38,544 bases of DNA, from assembly GCA_021161905.1 (NCBI GenBank), contig JAGGZT010000016.1, forward strand, positions 1 to 38,544. The letters are read 5' to 3'. The stretch comes from Acidobacteriota bacterium (GTDB lineage: Bacteria; Acidobacteriota; B3-B38; Guanabaribacteriales; JAGGZT01). This document shows positions 8,517 to 16,528 of the stretch, in pieces. Every line of letters begins with the position of its first letter. Within the stretch, counting starts at the first letter, position 1. The translations under genes and the position numbers were made by a program. The notes under the pieces were generated by a model. It saw nothing but the letters and a program-made list of their open reading frames with translations. It was not told the DNA's origin and made no database searches.

Positions 8517-8535
8517 CTTTTCCGTGTGGGAAAAG
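8517..8535 (+). other. Hairpin between tonB and the TPR gene
   Basis: CTTTTCC (8517-8523) and GGAAAAG (8529-8535) form a 7-bp stem with loop GTGTG. There is no T-run after it, so it is not a classic terminator; it may be an RNA-processing or attenuation point between tonB and the next gene. Confidence 0.3.
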
Positions 8536-8605
8536 AGAGGGATTTTGTAAATCGGTAAAGAGGGGGGTTTGGAAGCGGTTCTTATAAACTATGCGAGGAG
8601 GGGAA

Positions 8606-9694
8606 ATGAGTAGGAAGATATGGGGTATTTTCCTCGTTTCCTTGCTTCTTTTCGGTTCGTTTGCCCTTGCTTTTCAAACGGAGTATAAGAAGGGGTATGC
8701 TCTTTATAAGCAGAAGAAGTATAAGGAGGCGATAGGGGAGTTCAAGAAGAGCGTTGACCTTTATCCTGAGTGGTGGTGGCTTCCCTATATGATCGGCAAA
8801 TGCTACCGGAAGATGGGGAATTACAATCAGGCGTTTGCCTACTTGAAACAGGCACAGCAGTTGGCGAGGAAGCCCAAGGAGAAATTCGCCACCATATACG
8901 AGCAGGCAGATATCTACTTCTCTCGGAAAAATTACAAGAAGGCTATCTCTGTGATCAGACCAGCGGGAAGGCTCAAATTGCCCCGGAGGGAGAAAGGGGA
9001 ATATTACAAGCTGGTAGGCCTTTCTTATATGAGGTTGAAGGATTATAAGAGGGCAGCGGCTAACCTCTCGCGGGCGATGCAGCTTTTGCCTAACGATTTC
9101 GATGTAGCGAGCCATCTCGGTTCTGCTTATGTGAAGCTGAATCAGCCGGATAAGACGATAAGGGCTATGCTGCGTGCTGTTAAACTGAGACCGCGGGATA
9201 AAGAAGCGCTTTATGTGCTTGCTCGTGCTTATCTCACTAAAAAGGATTACAGGAATGCCCTTAAATACGCCCTTCAGGGGGTGAAGTACTATCCTGCCGA
9301 TCTTCGTTTCAGAGGCCTTGCTGGAGATGCTTACCTCGGAATGAAGGATTACAACAACACTATAAAGATGTATAAAGTCGTGCTGAATAAACAGCCGGAT
9401 AATGGTCTTGCCTACTTCAGAATAGGGGAAGCTTATAAGATGCTCGGGGATTATGGGAACGCCACGGAGAACCTGTTGATGGCTGCTCGTTATATGCCGA
9501 ACGAGGCTCAGATATTCTCCTCACTTGGGTTTATCTATGAAAAGAGCAAGCGGTATGACGATGCCATTCAGGCTTATACTCAGGCGTATAAGATAAAAGC
9601 CGATCCCAAGTTCAAACAGGCTATCGATCGGGTGAAGAAGAGGATAGAGCAGGAGAAGAAGAGCGGAGGCACAGAGGGATCTGCCCAGCCTTGA
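8606..9694 (+). CDS. Exported TPR-repeat protein
   Basis: Secreted or periplasmic protein of 362 aa with a clear signal peptide (about residues 1-22, ending SFALA) followed by back-to-back tetratricopeptide repeats, seen as recurring W/Y-A/G-Y-A-P patterns such as YKEAIGEFKKSVDLYPE, YKRAAANLSRAMQLLPND and YDDAIQAYTQAYKIKAD. It ends in a short Lys/Glu and Gly/Ser tail. ATG 8606 is chosen over the in-frame ATG at 8591 because GAGGAGGGG lies between them and spaces correctly to 8606. TPR proteins often follow exbBD-tonB in these phyla and may scaffold the system; function is otherwise unknown. Confidence 0.85.
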   Translation: MSRKIWGIFLVSLLLFGSFALAFQTEYKKGYALYKQKKYKEAIGEFKKSVDLYPEWWWLPYMIGKCYRKMGNYNQAFAYLKQAQQLARKPKEKFATIYEQADIYFSRKNYKKAISVIRPAGRLKLPRREKGEYYKLVGLSYMRLKDYKRAAANLSRAMQLLPNDFDVASHLGSAYVKLNQPDKTIRAMLRAVKLRPRDKEALYVLARAYLTKKDYRNALKYALQGVKYYPADLRFRGLAGDAYLGMKDYNNTIKMYKVVLNKQPDNGLAYFRIGEAYKMLGDYGNATENLLMAARYMPNEAQIFSSLGFIYEKSKRYDDAIQAYTQAYKIKADPKFKQAIDRVKKRIEQEKKSGGTEGSAQP

Positions 9695-9722
9695 ACTCTC
9701 TTTTGGGTAGTGAGAGGGAATC

Positions 9723-9757
9723 AAGCCCCTTCGGTAAGAAGGGGCTTTTAATTTTTA
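9723..9757 (+). terminator. Rho-independent terminator after the TPR gene
   Basis: A perfect 10-bp stem, AAGCCCCTTC (9723-9732) and GAAGGGGCTT (9738-9747), with loop GGTAA and a T-rich tail TTTAATTTTTA. It closes the exbB-tonB-TPR operon. Confidence 0.88.
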
Positions 9758-9775
9758 TGCGAGGAGAAATGACTG

Positions 9776-10459
9776 ATGGTGGAAACCGTTGATGAGCTCG
9801 CTAAGGCAATAGATTACACCTTACTGAAACCCCAAGCTGAGCGGAAGGTGGTACTCGATTTTCTGGAGAAGGCGAAGAAATATCGATTTTACTCCGTATG
9901 TATTCTCCCTTATCTTCTGCCCTTGGCAGCGAAGAAGCTCGCAAAAAGTGAGATGAGGCTCTCTACGGTGGTAGCTTTCCCTTTCGGGGGTACCACTAAG
10001 GAAGCGAAAATCGCCGAGGCGGTTGAGTGTGCTAAAATTGGTGCTACTGAGCTCGACATCGTGATCAACCTTCCCGCGGTTAAGATGGGGGATTATTCCT
10101 ATGTGAAAGAGGAACTCAGGTTGATAATGGAAAAAACCCCGGAAGTGGTGCATAAGATGATAATAGAGATCTCCCTCCTTTCGCCGGAGGAGCTGGATAA
10201 AGTGATAGGGATTATGAATGAGCTCTCTCCCGCTTTTGTGAAGACAGGGACCGGCTTTACCGCTCGGGGGGTCTCAGTAAGTGATGTTCTCCTCCTTAGG
10301 AAAAGGCTTGATCCGAGAATAAAGATTAAGGCAGCAGGCGGAATTCGCGATTTAGAAGCCGCCCTTGCCCTTATCGATGCTGGTGCAAAACGCTTAGGAA
10401 CATCGGCTGGGGTTGAGATCCTGAAGGAGTTCATTGAGAAAAAGGGTGGGGCTAATTAG
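9776..10459 (+). CDS. deoC: Deoxyribose-phosphate aldolase
   Basis: Cleaves 2-deoxyribose 5-phosphate to glyceraldehyde 3-phosphate and acetaldehyde in deoxynucleoside breakdown. It is 227 aa, the family size. The catalytic features are visible: D94 in ELDIVINLPAVK, Schiff-base K156 in FVKTGTGF, and K185 in IKAAGGI. GAGGAG lies nine nt before ATG 9776; the ATG at 9769 stops at once. The gene is alone between a terminator and a convergent operon. Its last eight bases form the palindrome CTAATTAG, which supplies both its own stop and the stop of the opposing gene. Confidence 0.94.
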   Translation: MVETVDELAKAIDYTLLKPQAERKVVLDFLEKAKKYRFYSVCILPYLLPLAAKKLAKSEMRLSTVVAFPFGGTTKEAKIAEAVECAKIGATELDIVINLPAVKMGDYSYVKEELRLIMEKTPEVVHKMIIEISLLSPEELDKVIGIMNELSPAFVKTGTGFTARGVSVSDVLLLRKRLDPRIKIKAAGGIRDLEAALALIDAGAKRLGTSAGVEILKEFIEKKGGAN

Positions 10460-11633
10460 TTTTATTTCCTACCTTCTCGAGGAGAAGATGATATTTGGAG
10501 ATGACCCGGTCCCAACGGTAGTTTTGGTGAGCGTAGCTAAAACCATTCTCGCCGAGTATATTTCGTAACCTCTCATCCTTAAGTAAGAGGATTAGACTCT
10601 CAGCAAATTCCTCGTAGTTTTTGTAATAAAGCCCCCCATTTGCCCGAAGGACATGTTCCACTAAGACAGGGCAATGTCCGTTCACCAATACCGCTTTCTT
10701 CTGAGCGAACGCCTCGAGGAGGGTGAGGGAAAGGCTTTCCAAAGGTGCAGGGATGACGACGAGTTCTGCTCCTTTATAGAGAGCGTATTTATCCTCCTCG
10801 GGCACAAAACCGAGATAGCGAATGTGGGGGTGGTCCGGTAACTTCATAAGAAGTTTCCCTATCAGGACGAGCTCGAGTTTTTCCCTTTCCTCCTTGAGGA
10901 AATGACTGAAAAAGGAGATGAGTTCTCCTATTCCTTTCCCTTTTTCAATTCTTCCCCCATAAAGGAGATAAGGCAGACGAAGGTTGTATTTTCTTTTCGC
11001 CCTTGCCGGTGATATCCCTTCTGGGAATTCCACCCCGCAGCCGATGACTTCGCTCGGTTTTTCTTTAAGCTCTGGGAAAAGCTCAACGAGAAACTTCTTC
11101 TCCCAGGGGGAGTTGTAAGCGATCCCTCTGGGAAGGGAGAACATCTCCCGGTAGATCTTAAGTCTTATTGCTGGCTCATCGTGGGCAGTCGGCTGGAGGA
11201 TGCTTTTTTCTCCCACCTCCTTTAGTCCGTGATAACAGGGGTAGTAAAGATAGGTGAAGAAGAAGAAGAGGTCGAACTGGTTTTTGGCTTTCTTGAGATA
11301 GGATATCATATCCGGCGAATAGGGTCCCTGGTCGCGAAGCCATTTAAGCTCATCCCCTCTCGTGTGGGGGTTGTTGAATATCCAATCGGAGTAGCGATTG
11401 AACTCTTCTATATTCCGTTCTCTCACCACCGGAAAGCGGATGATGGGGACGGAGTCGAGTTCATCCTTCCCCTCAGGGTACTCGTTCTTCCAGCTTATAT
11501 AGTCCTTGGCACAAGTGGTGATGACGGTGATATCGTAGCCACCCTTAAGGTGATTTATCACCTTGCGGCAATGTGCTTCCGACCCTCCGGTTACCTCCTT
11601 GCCGTACCGTTGGATGACGAAAGCTATTCTCAT
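10452..11633 (-). CDS. Glycosyltransferase, GT4 family (type A paralogue, distal)
   Basis: Retaining GT-B glycosyltransferase, 393 aa, the last gene of the glycan operon. The N-terminal Rossmann half starts VIQRYGKEVTGGSEAHCRKV, with the glycine-rich acceptor loop; the C-terminal half has a nucleotide-sugar site with the E-x7-E motif (ESLSLTLLEAF) near residue 300. It is clearly similar along its length to the gene at 13772-14995: both have QRYG, the TTCAxDY, W-x-NEYPxGK and ESLS..LLEAF blocks. The start overlaps the upstream stop by four bases (ATGA). The sugar transferred cannot be read from sequence. Confidence 0.88.
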   Translation of the reverse strand: MRIAFVIQRYGKEVTGGSEAHCRKVINHLKGGYDITVITTCAKDYISWKNEYPEGKDELDSVPIIRFPVVRERNIEEFNRYSDWIFNNPHTRGDELKWLRDQGPYSPDMISYLKKAKNQFDLFFFFTYLYYPCYHGLKEVGEKSILQPTAHDEPAIRLKIYREMFSLPRGIAYNSPWEKKFLVELFPELKEKPSEVIGCGVEFPEGISPARAKRKYNLRLPYLLYGGRIEKGKGIGELISFFSHFLKEEREKLELVLIGKLLMKLPDHPHIRYLGFVPEEDKYALYKGAELVVIPAPLESLSLTLLEAFAQKKAVLVNGHCPVLVEHVLRANGGLYYKNYEEFAESLILLLKDERLRNILGENGFSYAHQNYRWDRVISKYHLLLEKVGNKTN

Positions 11634-12706
11634 AGGTTGCCTATCTCCCTCAATATCTTCAAGAGCTTAGAAAGGGGTTTCTCCTTCTCCAAATGGGAGA
11701 TTCTCCTCCTCCCTCGCTCGATCAACCTTTTTCGTAGTTTTTCGTCGGTTGCGATGAGTAAGGTTAGCTCCGCTATCTCTGCGGGGTTCTTCTTCATAAG
11801 GAGTATTCCCCCCTCCCCCAGTGTTTCCGCTACCGCACCGGCGTTATAAGCGATTATGGGAAGGGAGAAGAGCATACCTTCCACCAGTGGAAGACAAAAC
11901 CCCTCGTGTTCGCTCAGGGATAGATATAGGGTCGCGTATTTGTAGAAAGAGATGAGTTCAGAGAAGGGGATGTGTCCGGTGAAGAGTAGTTCATCATCCC
12001 TGAGTTTCAGCCTGATGCCAAGCTCGAGGAGTTCCCTGTGATAATTGGGAAGGAGGTTCGTCTTGCCAACTACGATCAGGCGGAGACCATTTCCGACGAA
12101 ATGTTTGTAATAGGAAGCCACCTTTATCAGGTCTTCGATCTTTTTGTTGGGGACGACCCTGCCCACGAAGAGGATGTTTACTTTTTTGTGGGAGAGAAAT
12201 CGCTTTATAAAAGGAGAGGGTTCTGTCTCTCGATAGGGGCGGAAATCTATCGGTAGGGGGAGGACGGCGGTATTTTTAAAACCGAGTGCGATAAGCTCCT
12301 CCCTATTGAAACTGGAATCTCCAAGGGCGATATCGGGAAAGGAAACCAGCTCCTTGAGCTCCTTGCGGGCGAGGAGGGAGAGCCGGGTGAGTTCCCAGCT
12401 ATATTTGCTGAAGAAGGAAGCGGGGGTGACATTGTGGTAGATGAGCACTTTTTTCCCTGAGAGGTTTTTGAATGTCTCCGTTAGGGGAGAAGGGAGCATG
12501 AAATGAAGGATGGTTATCGAATCTCGTTCGTATTCCTGGAGGAAGTTCTTGAATTCCCTTGCCTCATTCCTGAGCCCCGGATCGATGGTGAGGGCGTAGA
12601 TTTCAGAGCGAATACCCTGCTCGATGAGAAAGTTCCGGATCATCCGAATCGAGTTACCGATGGCATCCCCCTCATGGAGGGCGGGAACGAGTTGATAGAC
12701 GATCAT
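11630..12706 (-). CDS. Glycosyltransferase, GT4 family (type B paralogue 2)
   Basis: GT-B glycosyltransferase, 358 aa. It begins VYQLVPALHEGDAIGN and has the donor-site FVGRVVPNKKIEDL near residues 175-190 and E-x7-E in SEHEGFCLPLVEGM near residue 260. It shares both blocks with its neighbour at 12703-13770 (GDAI, YHNITPA, GRIxPNKR, SEHEGFCLP), so the two are tandem duplicates that have diverged. Four-base overlaps on both sides (ATGA) suggest tight translational coupling in the operon. Donor and acceptor are unknown. Confidence 0.88.
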   Translation of the reverse strand: MIVYQLVPALHEGDAIGNSIRMIRNFLIEQGIRSEIYALTIDPGLRNEAREFKNFLQEYERDSITILHFMLPSPLTETFKNLSGKKVLIYHNVTPASFFSKYSWELTRLSLLARKELKELVSFPDIALGDSSFNREELIALGFKNTAVLPLPIDFRPYRETEPSPFIKRFLSHKKVNILFVGRVVPNKKIEDLIKVASYYKHFVGNGLRLIVVGKTNLLPNYHRELLELGIRLKLRDDELLFTGHIPFSELISFYKYATLYLSLSEHEGFCLPLVEGMLFSLPIIAYNAGAVAETLGEGGILLMKKNPAEIAELTLLIATDEKLRKRLIERGRRRISHLEKEKPLSKLLKILREIGNL

Positions 12707-13770
12707 CTCCCGTTTATCTCATTTAGCAGGTTTGCAAGCTCTTTCTTAAGATCGCGAGAAAGGTGTTTTTTTAAGACCCTTTTCTCATCCACTATAACCT
12801 TTTTCCTGAACTCCGCATCCTCTACGAGCTTGTGGACGATCTCAGCTATCTTCGGGGGGTCCTTTTCCTCCACCAGGATCCCTGCTCCCCCCATCGTCTC
12901 CGGTACAGCAGCAGCGGCAAAAGCGATCACCGGAAGCCCAAAGTAGTAAGCCTCAAGGATGGGAAGACAGAACCCCTCATGTTCGCTCATAATGATGAAG
13001 ATGTGAGCGAGTCGGTAGTAGGTGACGAGCTCGGAGAGGGGTATGAGCCCGGTGAAATGGACATCGGTCAGTTTTAGGGAGCGGATGAGATCGAGAAGAT
13101 AATCATAATACCGCTCGAATCCGCGATATTCCCCCACCAAGATGAGACGCGAGTTTGGATTTATGTAATGCTTGTAGTGGGAGAAGATCCTGATGACATC
13201 GTCCACCCGCTTATTGGGGATGATCCTTCCCACATAGAGGATGTTGGTTTTCCCGTCCCCGAATATTCGGCTGAGCACCCTATTCTCCTCGATATTGAAC
13301 TTCTTGAAGTTGATGAATACGGGAAGGACCCTTGTCCTGGTAAATCCAATTTCAACGAGCTCCAACCGGTTGAACTCGGAATCCCCTACAGCAACTTCGC
13401 ATTTATCTACAAAGGCAGCAAGCTCCCTTCGTCCATGATAACACTCCCTCGCCAGATGGGGATGGAACTTCAGGAAGAAGTGAGCCGGGGTGATGTTGTG
13501 GTAGATTAGAATCTTCTTCTCCTTGAGGTGATAGGCGAGCTTCGAGGCAAGGGAGGCGATAGAGAAGTGGAAGATGATGATGTTCTCCTTTGAGGAGAAT
13601 TCGGGATAGAAGGAGAGCGGTTTTACCTCCGAGGCGAGCTTTGGATCGTGGTTTTCGGCGAATATTAGGGAGCGGTAGCCAAGTTCCCGGAGTATCCTTC
13701 TTATCTCGAGGGCGTAATCGGTTATCGCATCACCATAGGAAGCTCCGGCGAGAAATTGGTGGATCTCCAT
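12703..13770 (-). CDS. Glycosyltransferase, GT4 family (type B paralogue 1)
   Basis: GT-B glycosyltransferase, 355 aa, sister of the gene at 11630-12706. N-terminal IHQFLAGASYGDAITDYA, a central HNITPAHFF, donor-site YVGRIIPNKRVDDV, a SEHEGFCLPILEAY E-x7-E motif and GGAGILVEEKDP near the C-terminus are all standard for GT4 enzymes of O-antigen or exopolysaccharide clusters. It begins one base after the upstream stop. Presence of two B-type copies between two A-type copies suggests two rounds of a similar pair of additions. Confidence 0.88.
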   Translation of the reverse strand: MEIHQFLAGASYGDAITDYALEIRRILRELGYRSLIFAENHDPKLASEVKPLSFYPEFSSKENIIIFHFSIASLASKLAYHLKEKKILIYHNITPAHFFLKFHPHLARECYHGRRELAAFVDKCEVAVGDSEFNRLELVEIGFTRTRVLPVFINFKKFNIEENRVLSRIFGDGKTNILYVGRIIPNKRVDDVIRIFSHYKHYINPNSRLILVGEYRGFERYYDYLLDLIRSLKLTDVHFTGLIPLSELVTYYRLAHIFIIMSEHEGFCLPILEAYYFGLPVIAFAAAAVPETMGGAGILVEEKDPPKIAEIVHKLVEDAEFRKKVIVDEKRVLKKHLSRDLKKELANLLNEINGR

Positions 13771-13771
13771 C

Positions 13772-14995
13772 TTAGTCTCTCTTGCTTAAGGTGAGAGGAG
13801 GTTCCCCATCTTCTGTGAGAAGCCGATTTATTATCTTCAGGTATTTTCCCTCGATTACCTCCCAACGGTAGTTCTCCTCGAAGTAGGACCTCCCGTTTTT
13901 TCCCATTCGTTCCCGCAGTTTCTTGTCTGATAAGAGGAGGTTTAACGCCTCGGCAAATTCCTCGTAATTCCGGTAATAAAGGGCGGCATTGCTCCTTTTT
14001 GCCTGCCCTCTCAAAACATCGCAAGCGCCGTTTACCAAAGCAGGTTTCCCCACCGCAAATGCCTCGAGCAACACCATCGAGAGCGATTCATAGTACGAAG
14101 GCATAACGAGAAGCTCAGAGGCAGCTAAGGCGTTGAACTTATCCTCCTCAGGAAGGAAGCCCAGGTGCACTATATTTGGATGGTCCGGAATGTCGAGTAC
14201 CTCTTTTCCGATGAGTACGAGAAGGAGATCCTCTTTATACTCTCGGATGTATTGCTCGAAGAAGCGAAAGAGCTCAGGGCAGCCTTTATTCTCATCGATC
14301 CTACCGAGGTAAAGGATAAACCGTTTCCCGATGTTGTATTTTTTGCGGAATGAAGTTGGAGAGATTTCATCCGGGATCTCAGCGCCTACCCCTACTACTT
14401 CCCCCGGTATATCCTCGTTTCCCGATGTTTTGTTTATCATCTCCCGCTCCTCATAGGAGTTATAGATTATCGACCGGGGGAGGTTGAAGAAGGGTTTGAA
14501 TATCTTGAGACCGATGACCGGGTCCTTCTCCGCAGTGGGAACGAGGATGCTTTTTTCGGGCACGGTATTAACCCCATGATAGGAGTGGTAATACCGGTAG
14601 GAGAAGAAGATGAAGAAGCGGTAGTCCTTCCGTTTCTTCTTTATATAGCGGATGAGGGCGGGGGAGTAAGGTCCCTCCTCTTTTAAGAAGTTGAGTTCAT
14701 CCTTTTCTCGATGGGGGTGGTTGAAGACGAACTCCTGTATCATCCCGAAACGGAAGGGATCGCGTTTCCTCCGCACCCGGAAGCGATGGACCGGGATGTC
14801 GTTTATCACCGTTTTCCCCTTCGGGTATTCGTTTGCCCAGGTGAGATAGTCGATGGCGCAGGTGGTGAGCACCTCGACGGGAAGGTATTTGTTTAAGTGT
14901 TCCGCAATAAGTCGGGCATGGTATTCGGCACCACCGCTTACCTCGAGGCCATACCGTTGAACTACAATGGCAACCTTTAGCCTGCTATTTTCCAT
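13772..14995 (-). CDS. Glycosyltransferase, GT4 family (type A paralogue, proximal)
   Basis: GT-B glycosyltransferase, 407 aa, sister of the gene at 10452-11633. It starts VAIVVQRYGLEVSGGAEYHA, carries TTCAIDYLTWANEYPKGK at about 60-77, the linker region with LYLGRIDENKGCPELF, and the E-x7-E motif in ESLSMVLLEAF. The start overlaps the end of the coiled-coil gene by 11 bases. No membrane helix is evident, so it should act at the cytoplasmic face on a lipid-linked or activated acceptor, as is known for the family. Confidence 0.88.
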   Translation of the reverse strand: MENSRLKVAIVVQRYGLEVSGGAEYHARLIAEHLNKYLPVEVLTTCAIDYLTWANEYPKGKTVINDIPVHRFRVRRKRDPFRFGMIQEFVFNHPHREKDELNFLKEEGPYSPALIRYIKKKRKDYRFFIFFSYRYYHSYHGVNTVPEKSILVPTAEKDPVIGLKIFKPFFNLPRSIIYNSYEEREMINKTSGNEDIPGEVVGVGAEIPDEISPTSFRKKYNIGKRFILYLGRIDENKGCPELFRFFEQYIREYKEDLLLVLIGKEVLDIPDHPNIVHLGFLPEEDKFNALAASELLVMPSYYESLSMVLLEAFAVGKPALVNGACDVLRGQAKRSNAALYYRNYEEFAEALNLLLSDKKLRERMGKNGRSYFEENYRWEVIEGKYLKIINRLLTEDGEPPLTLSKRD

Positions 14996-15539
14996 CTTCC
15001 CCTTTTTCTTTTTTCTCCTTAAGGGTAAGCTCCTCTAAAGTCCGTTCCCGCGTTTCCAGGAAGTCGACCCTTCGGGTAAGGGCGTTCAAGCGATGGCTTA
15101 GGTCCTCGTGGTCCAACCGGAGCTTGGTAAGTTCGAAGATAAGGTTATGGATCAGCTCGGCAAACACGAGATTGATCCTCGCCTGTTTGTTGATCTCCTG
15201 GATCAGGGGGTTGATATGGAACATAAGCTTGGCTACCAACCGGAGCCTTCTCCTTACCCAGCTTACTATACGGCCCAATGTGGTGGGACGGGAGATATAG
15301 AGTTTATCCACAGAGAGGGATACATTCCACTGGGGGTTCAATCGTTGTAGTTCCCTTACGAGGTCGCTTTTCAGCTCCGATGATTGGACGAAGAAGGAAG
15401 CGACCTTAGCCTGAGCGAGCCTCAATAGCTCTTCCTCGCTATATATCCCTTTTTTCTTCTTCTCCTCGATCCTCCTCCTTATCTTTTCCATTATCTCAGC
15501 CACATCGATATTCTCATAATCGATAGTGAACTTCTCCAT
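14985..15539 (-). CDS. Coiled-coil protein of a glycan operon, unknown function
   Basis: 184 aa without TM helix or signal peptide. The N-terminal stretch YENIDVAEIMEKIRRRIEEK resembles a short motif seen at the start of several proteins, including methyltransferases, in O-antigen clusters (inference from memory of the pattern). The middle has a basic segment (WVRRRLRLVAKLMF), then a region rich in I/L/N (INPLIQEINKQARIN), and the C-terminal third is a predicted coiled coil (RLDHEDLSHRLNALTRRVDF) ending in a Lys/Glu tail. It sits between the UbiA-type enzyme, whose stop abuts its start, and the first GT4 gene. It could scaffold the glycosyltransferases at the membrane; no catalytic motif is seen. 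Confidence 0.7.
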   Translation of the reverse strand: MEKFTIDYENIDVAEIMEKIRRRIEEKKKKGIYSEEELLRLAQAKVASFFVQSSELKSDLVRELQRLNPQWNVSLSVDKLYISRPTTLGRIVSWVRRRLRLVAKLMFHINPLIQEINKQARINLVFAELIHNLIFELTKLRLDHEDLSHRLNALTRRVDFLETRERTLEELTLKEKKEKGEDGK

Positions 15540-16454
15540 TTATACCCCCTTATAGAATAATTGATGGATGATGCCTTCTATCTTTGAAAGGTAGATGATA
15601 ATCGTTATCGCTCCTGCCCAGAGGGCGATAGCTATGAGGAGGGGTTTATCGGAGATGAGGATCTGGGAAGGATTTCCTCCGAGCCCTTTCTTATAGACGA
15701 GGTAGAGGTAGCGGAGTATCCCGTAGAGCACGAAGGGGATGGTAAGCGGAAGGTAGGGTCCAAATTTGATTACCGTCTCCATTGAGGTGGTATAAACGGC
15801 ATAGGATATAATGGATGAGGTGGCGGCGATCCCTATCATCTGATCAAGAAGGGATGGAGAATACAGGGTAAGATGTTCCCGATGGTAAGGGGCGTTTTCA
15901 GATAGGAAGAGAAGTTCATGCCTCCTCTTGGCTAATGCGAGGAAAAGAGCGAGGAAGGTGGTGCAGATGAGGAGCCAGGAGGAGAAAGGGACCTTGATCA
16001 CCACCGCCCCTGCCACCGCCCGGAGGACGAATCCCAAGGAGATGATGATGACATCGAGGATGAAGACATCTTTGAGGCGGAAGGAGTAGGAGATCATCAT
16101 CAGGAAGTAGATGGCCGAGATGAAGCCGAATGCCGGTTCAAGTATAAAGGAGAAGAGGAGGGAGAAGGCGGAAAGAAAAATAGCTGTTATAACCGCCACT
16201 TTCGGGCTTATCTTCCCTGCTGCAATTGGTCTTTTGGATTTTGTTGGATGAGCCTTGTCCCTATTTTTATCCTTCACATCGTTTATCAGGTAAACCGCTC
16301 CGGCCAAGAGAGAGAATAGGAAGAAGGCGATGGTCGTTTTTGAAAGCATAGCGAGATTGAAGAGGTTCTTCGAGAAGATAATGCCGGCAAATATCACCAG
16401 GTTCTTCGTCCATTGTTTGGGTCTCAGGGATACAATAAGATGTCTTACTTTCAT
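15540..16454 (-). CDS. UbiA-type polyprenyl-phosphate phosphoribosyltransferase (DPPR synthase-like)
   Basis: Polytopic membrane enzyme of 304 aa, close in length to the mycobacterial decaprenyl-phosphate 5-phosphoribosyltransferase. It opens with LRPKQWTKNLVIFAG, and has the UbiA aspartate motif NDVKDKNRD (58-66) followed by HPTKSKRPIAAGKIS, both typical of the branch that moves phosphoribose from PRPP to polyprenyl phosphate rather than prenylating quinones. In mycobacteria the product feeds arabinan synthesis through DprE1/DprE2, but no such epimerase is in the window. As first gene of an operon with four GT4 enzymes it probably provides a lipid-linked furanose donor. The exact lipid and final sugar are inferred, not shown. 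Confidence 0.85.
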   Translation of the reverse strand: MKVRHLIVSLRPKQWTKNLVIFAGIIFSKNLFNLAMLSKTTIAFFLFSLLAGAVYLINDVKDKNRDKAHPTKSKRPIAAGKISPKVAVITAIFLSAFSLLFSFILEPAFGFISAIYFLMMISYSFRLKDVFILDVIIISLGFVLRAVAGAVVIKVPFSSWLLICTTFLALFLALAKRRHELLFLSENAPYHREHLTLYSPSLLDQMIGIAATSSIISYAVYTTSMETVIKFGPYLPLTIPFVLYGILRYLYLVYKKGLGGNPSQILISDKPLLIAIALWAGAITIIIYLSKIEGIIHQLFYKGV

Positions 16455-16496
16455 CCTCTATCCTTATTAAGGTTAAATAAGCGGTAAGGCTTTCAT

Positions 16497-16525
16497 TTCT
16501 TATCACAAAAGGGTTTTCTTGTCAA
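16497..16525 (-). promoter_or_regulatory. Candidate promoter of the UbiA/GT4 glycan operon
   Basis: On the minus strand TTGACA (16525-16520), 17 nt, then TAAGAA (16502-16497), a perfect -35 with a weak -10. It falls in the only gap of the region, 74 bases between the metalloenzyme stop and the UbiA-type start, and leaves a leader of roughly 35 nt. Confidence 0.5.
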
Positions 16526-16528
16526 CCA

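Noticed and set aside
11229-11849. Plus-strand open frame of 206 aa across two glycosyltransferase genes
   Set aside because: It spans a gene junction of well-supported minus-strand genes, and the hydrophobic composition comes from reading their codons in reverse.
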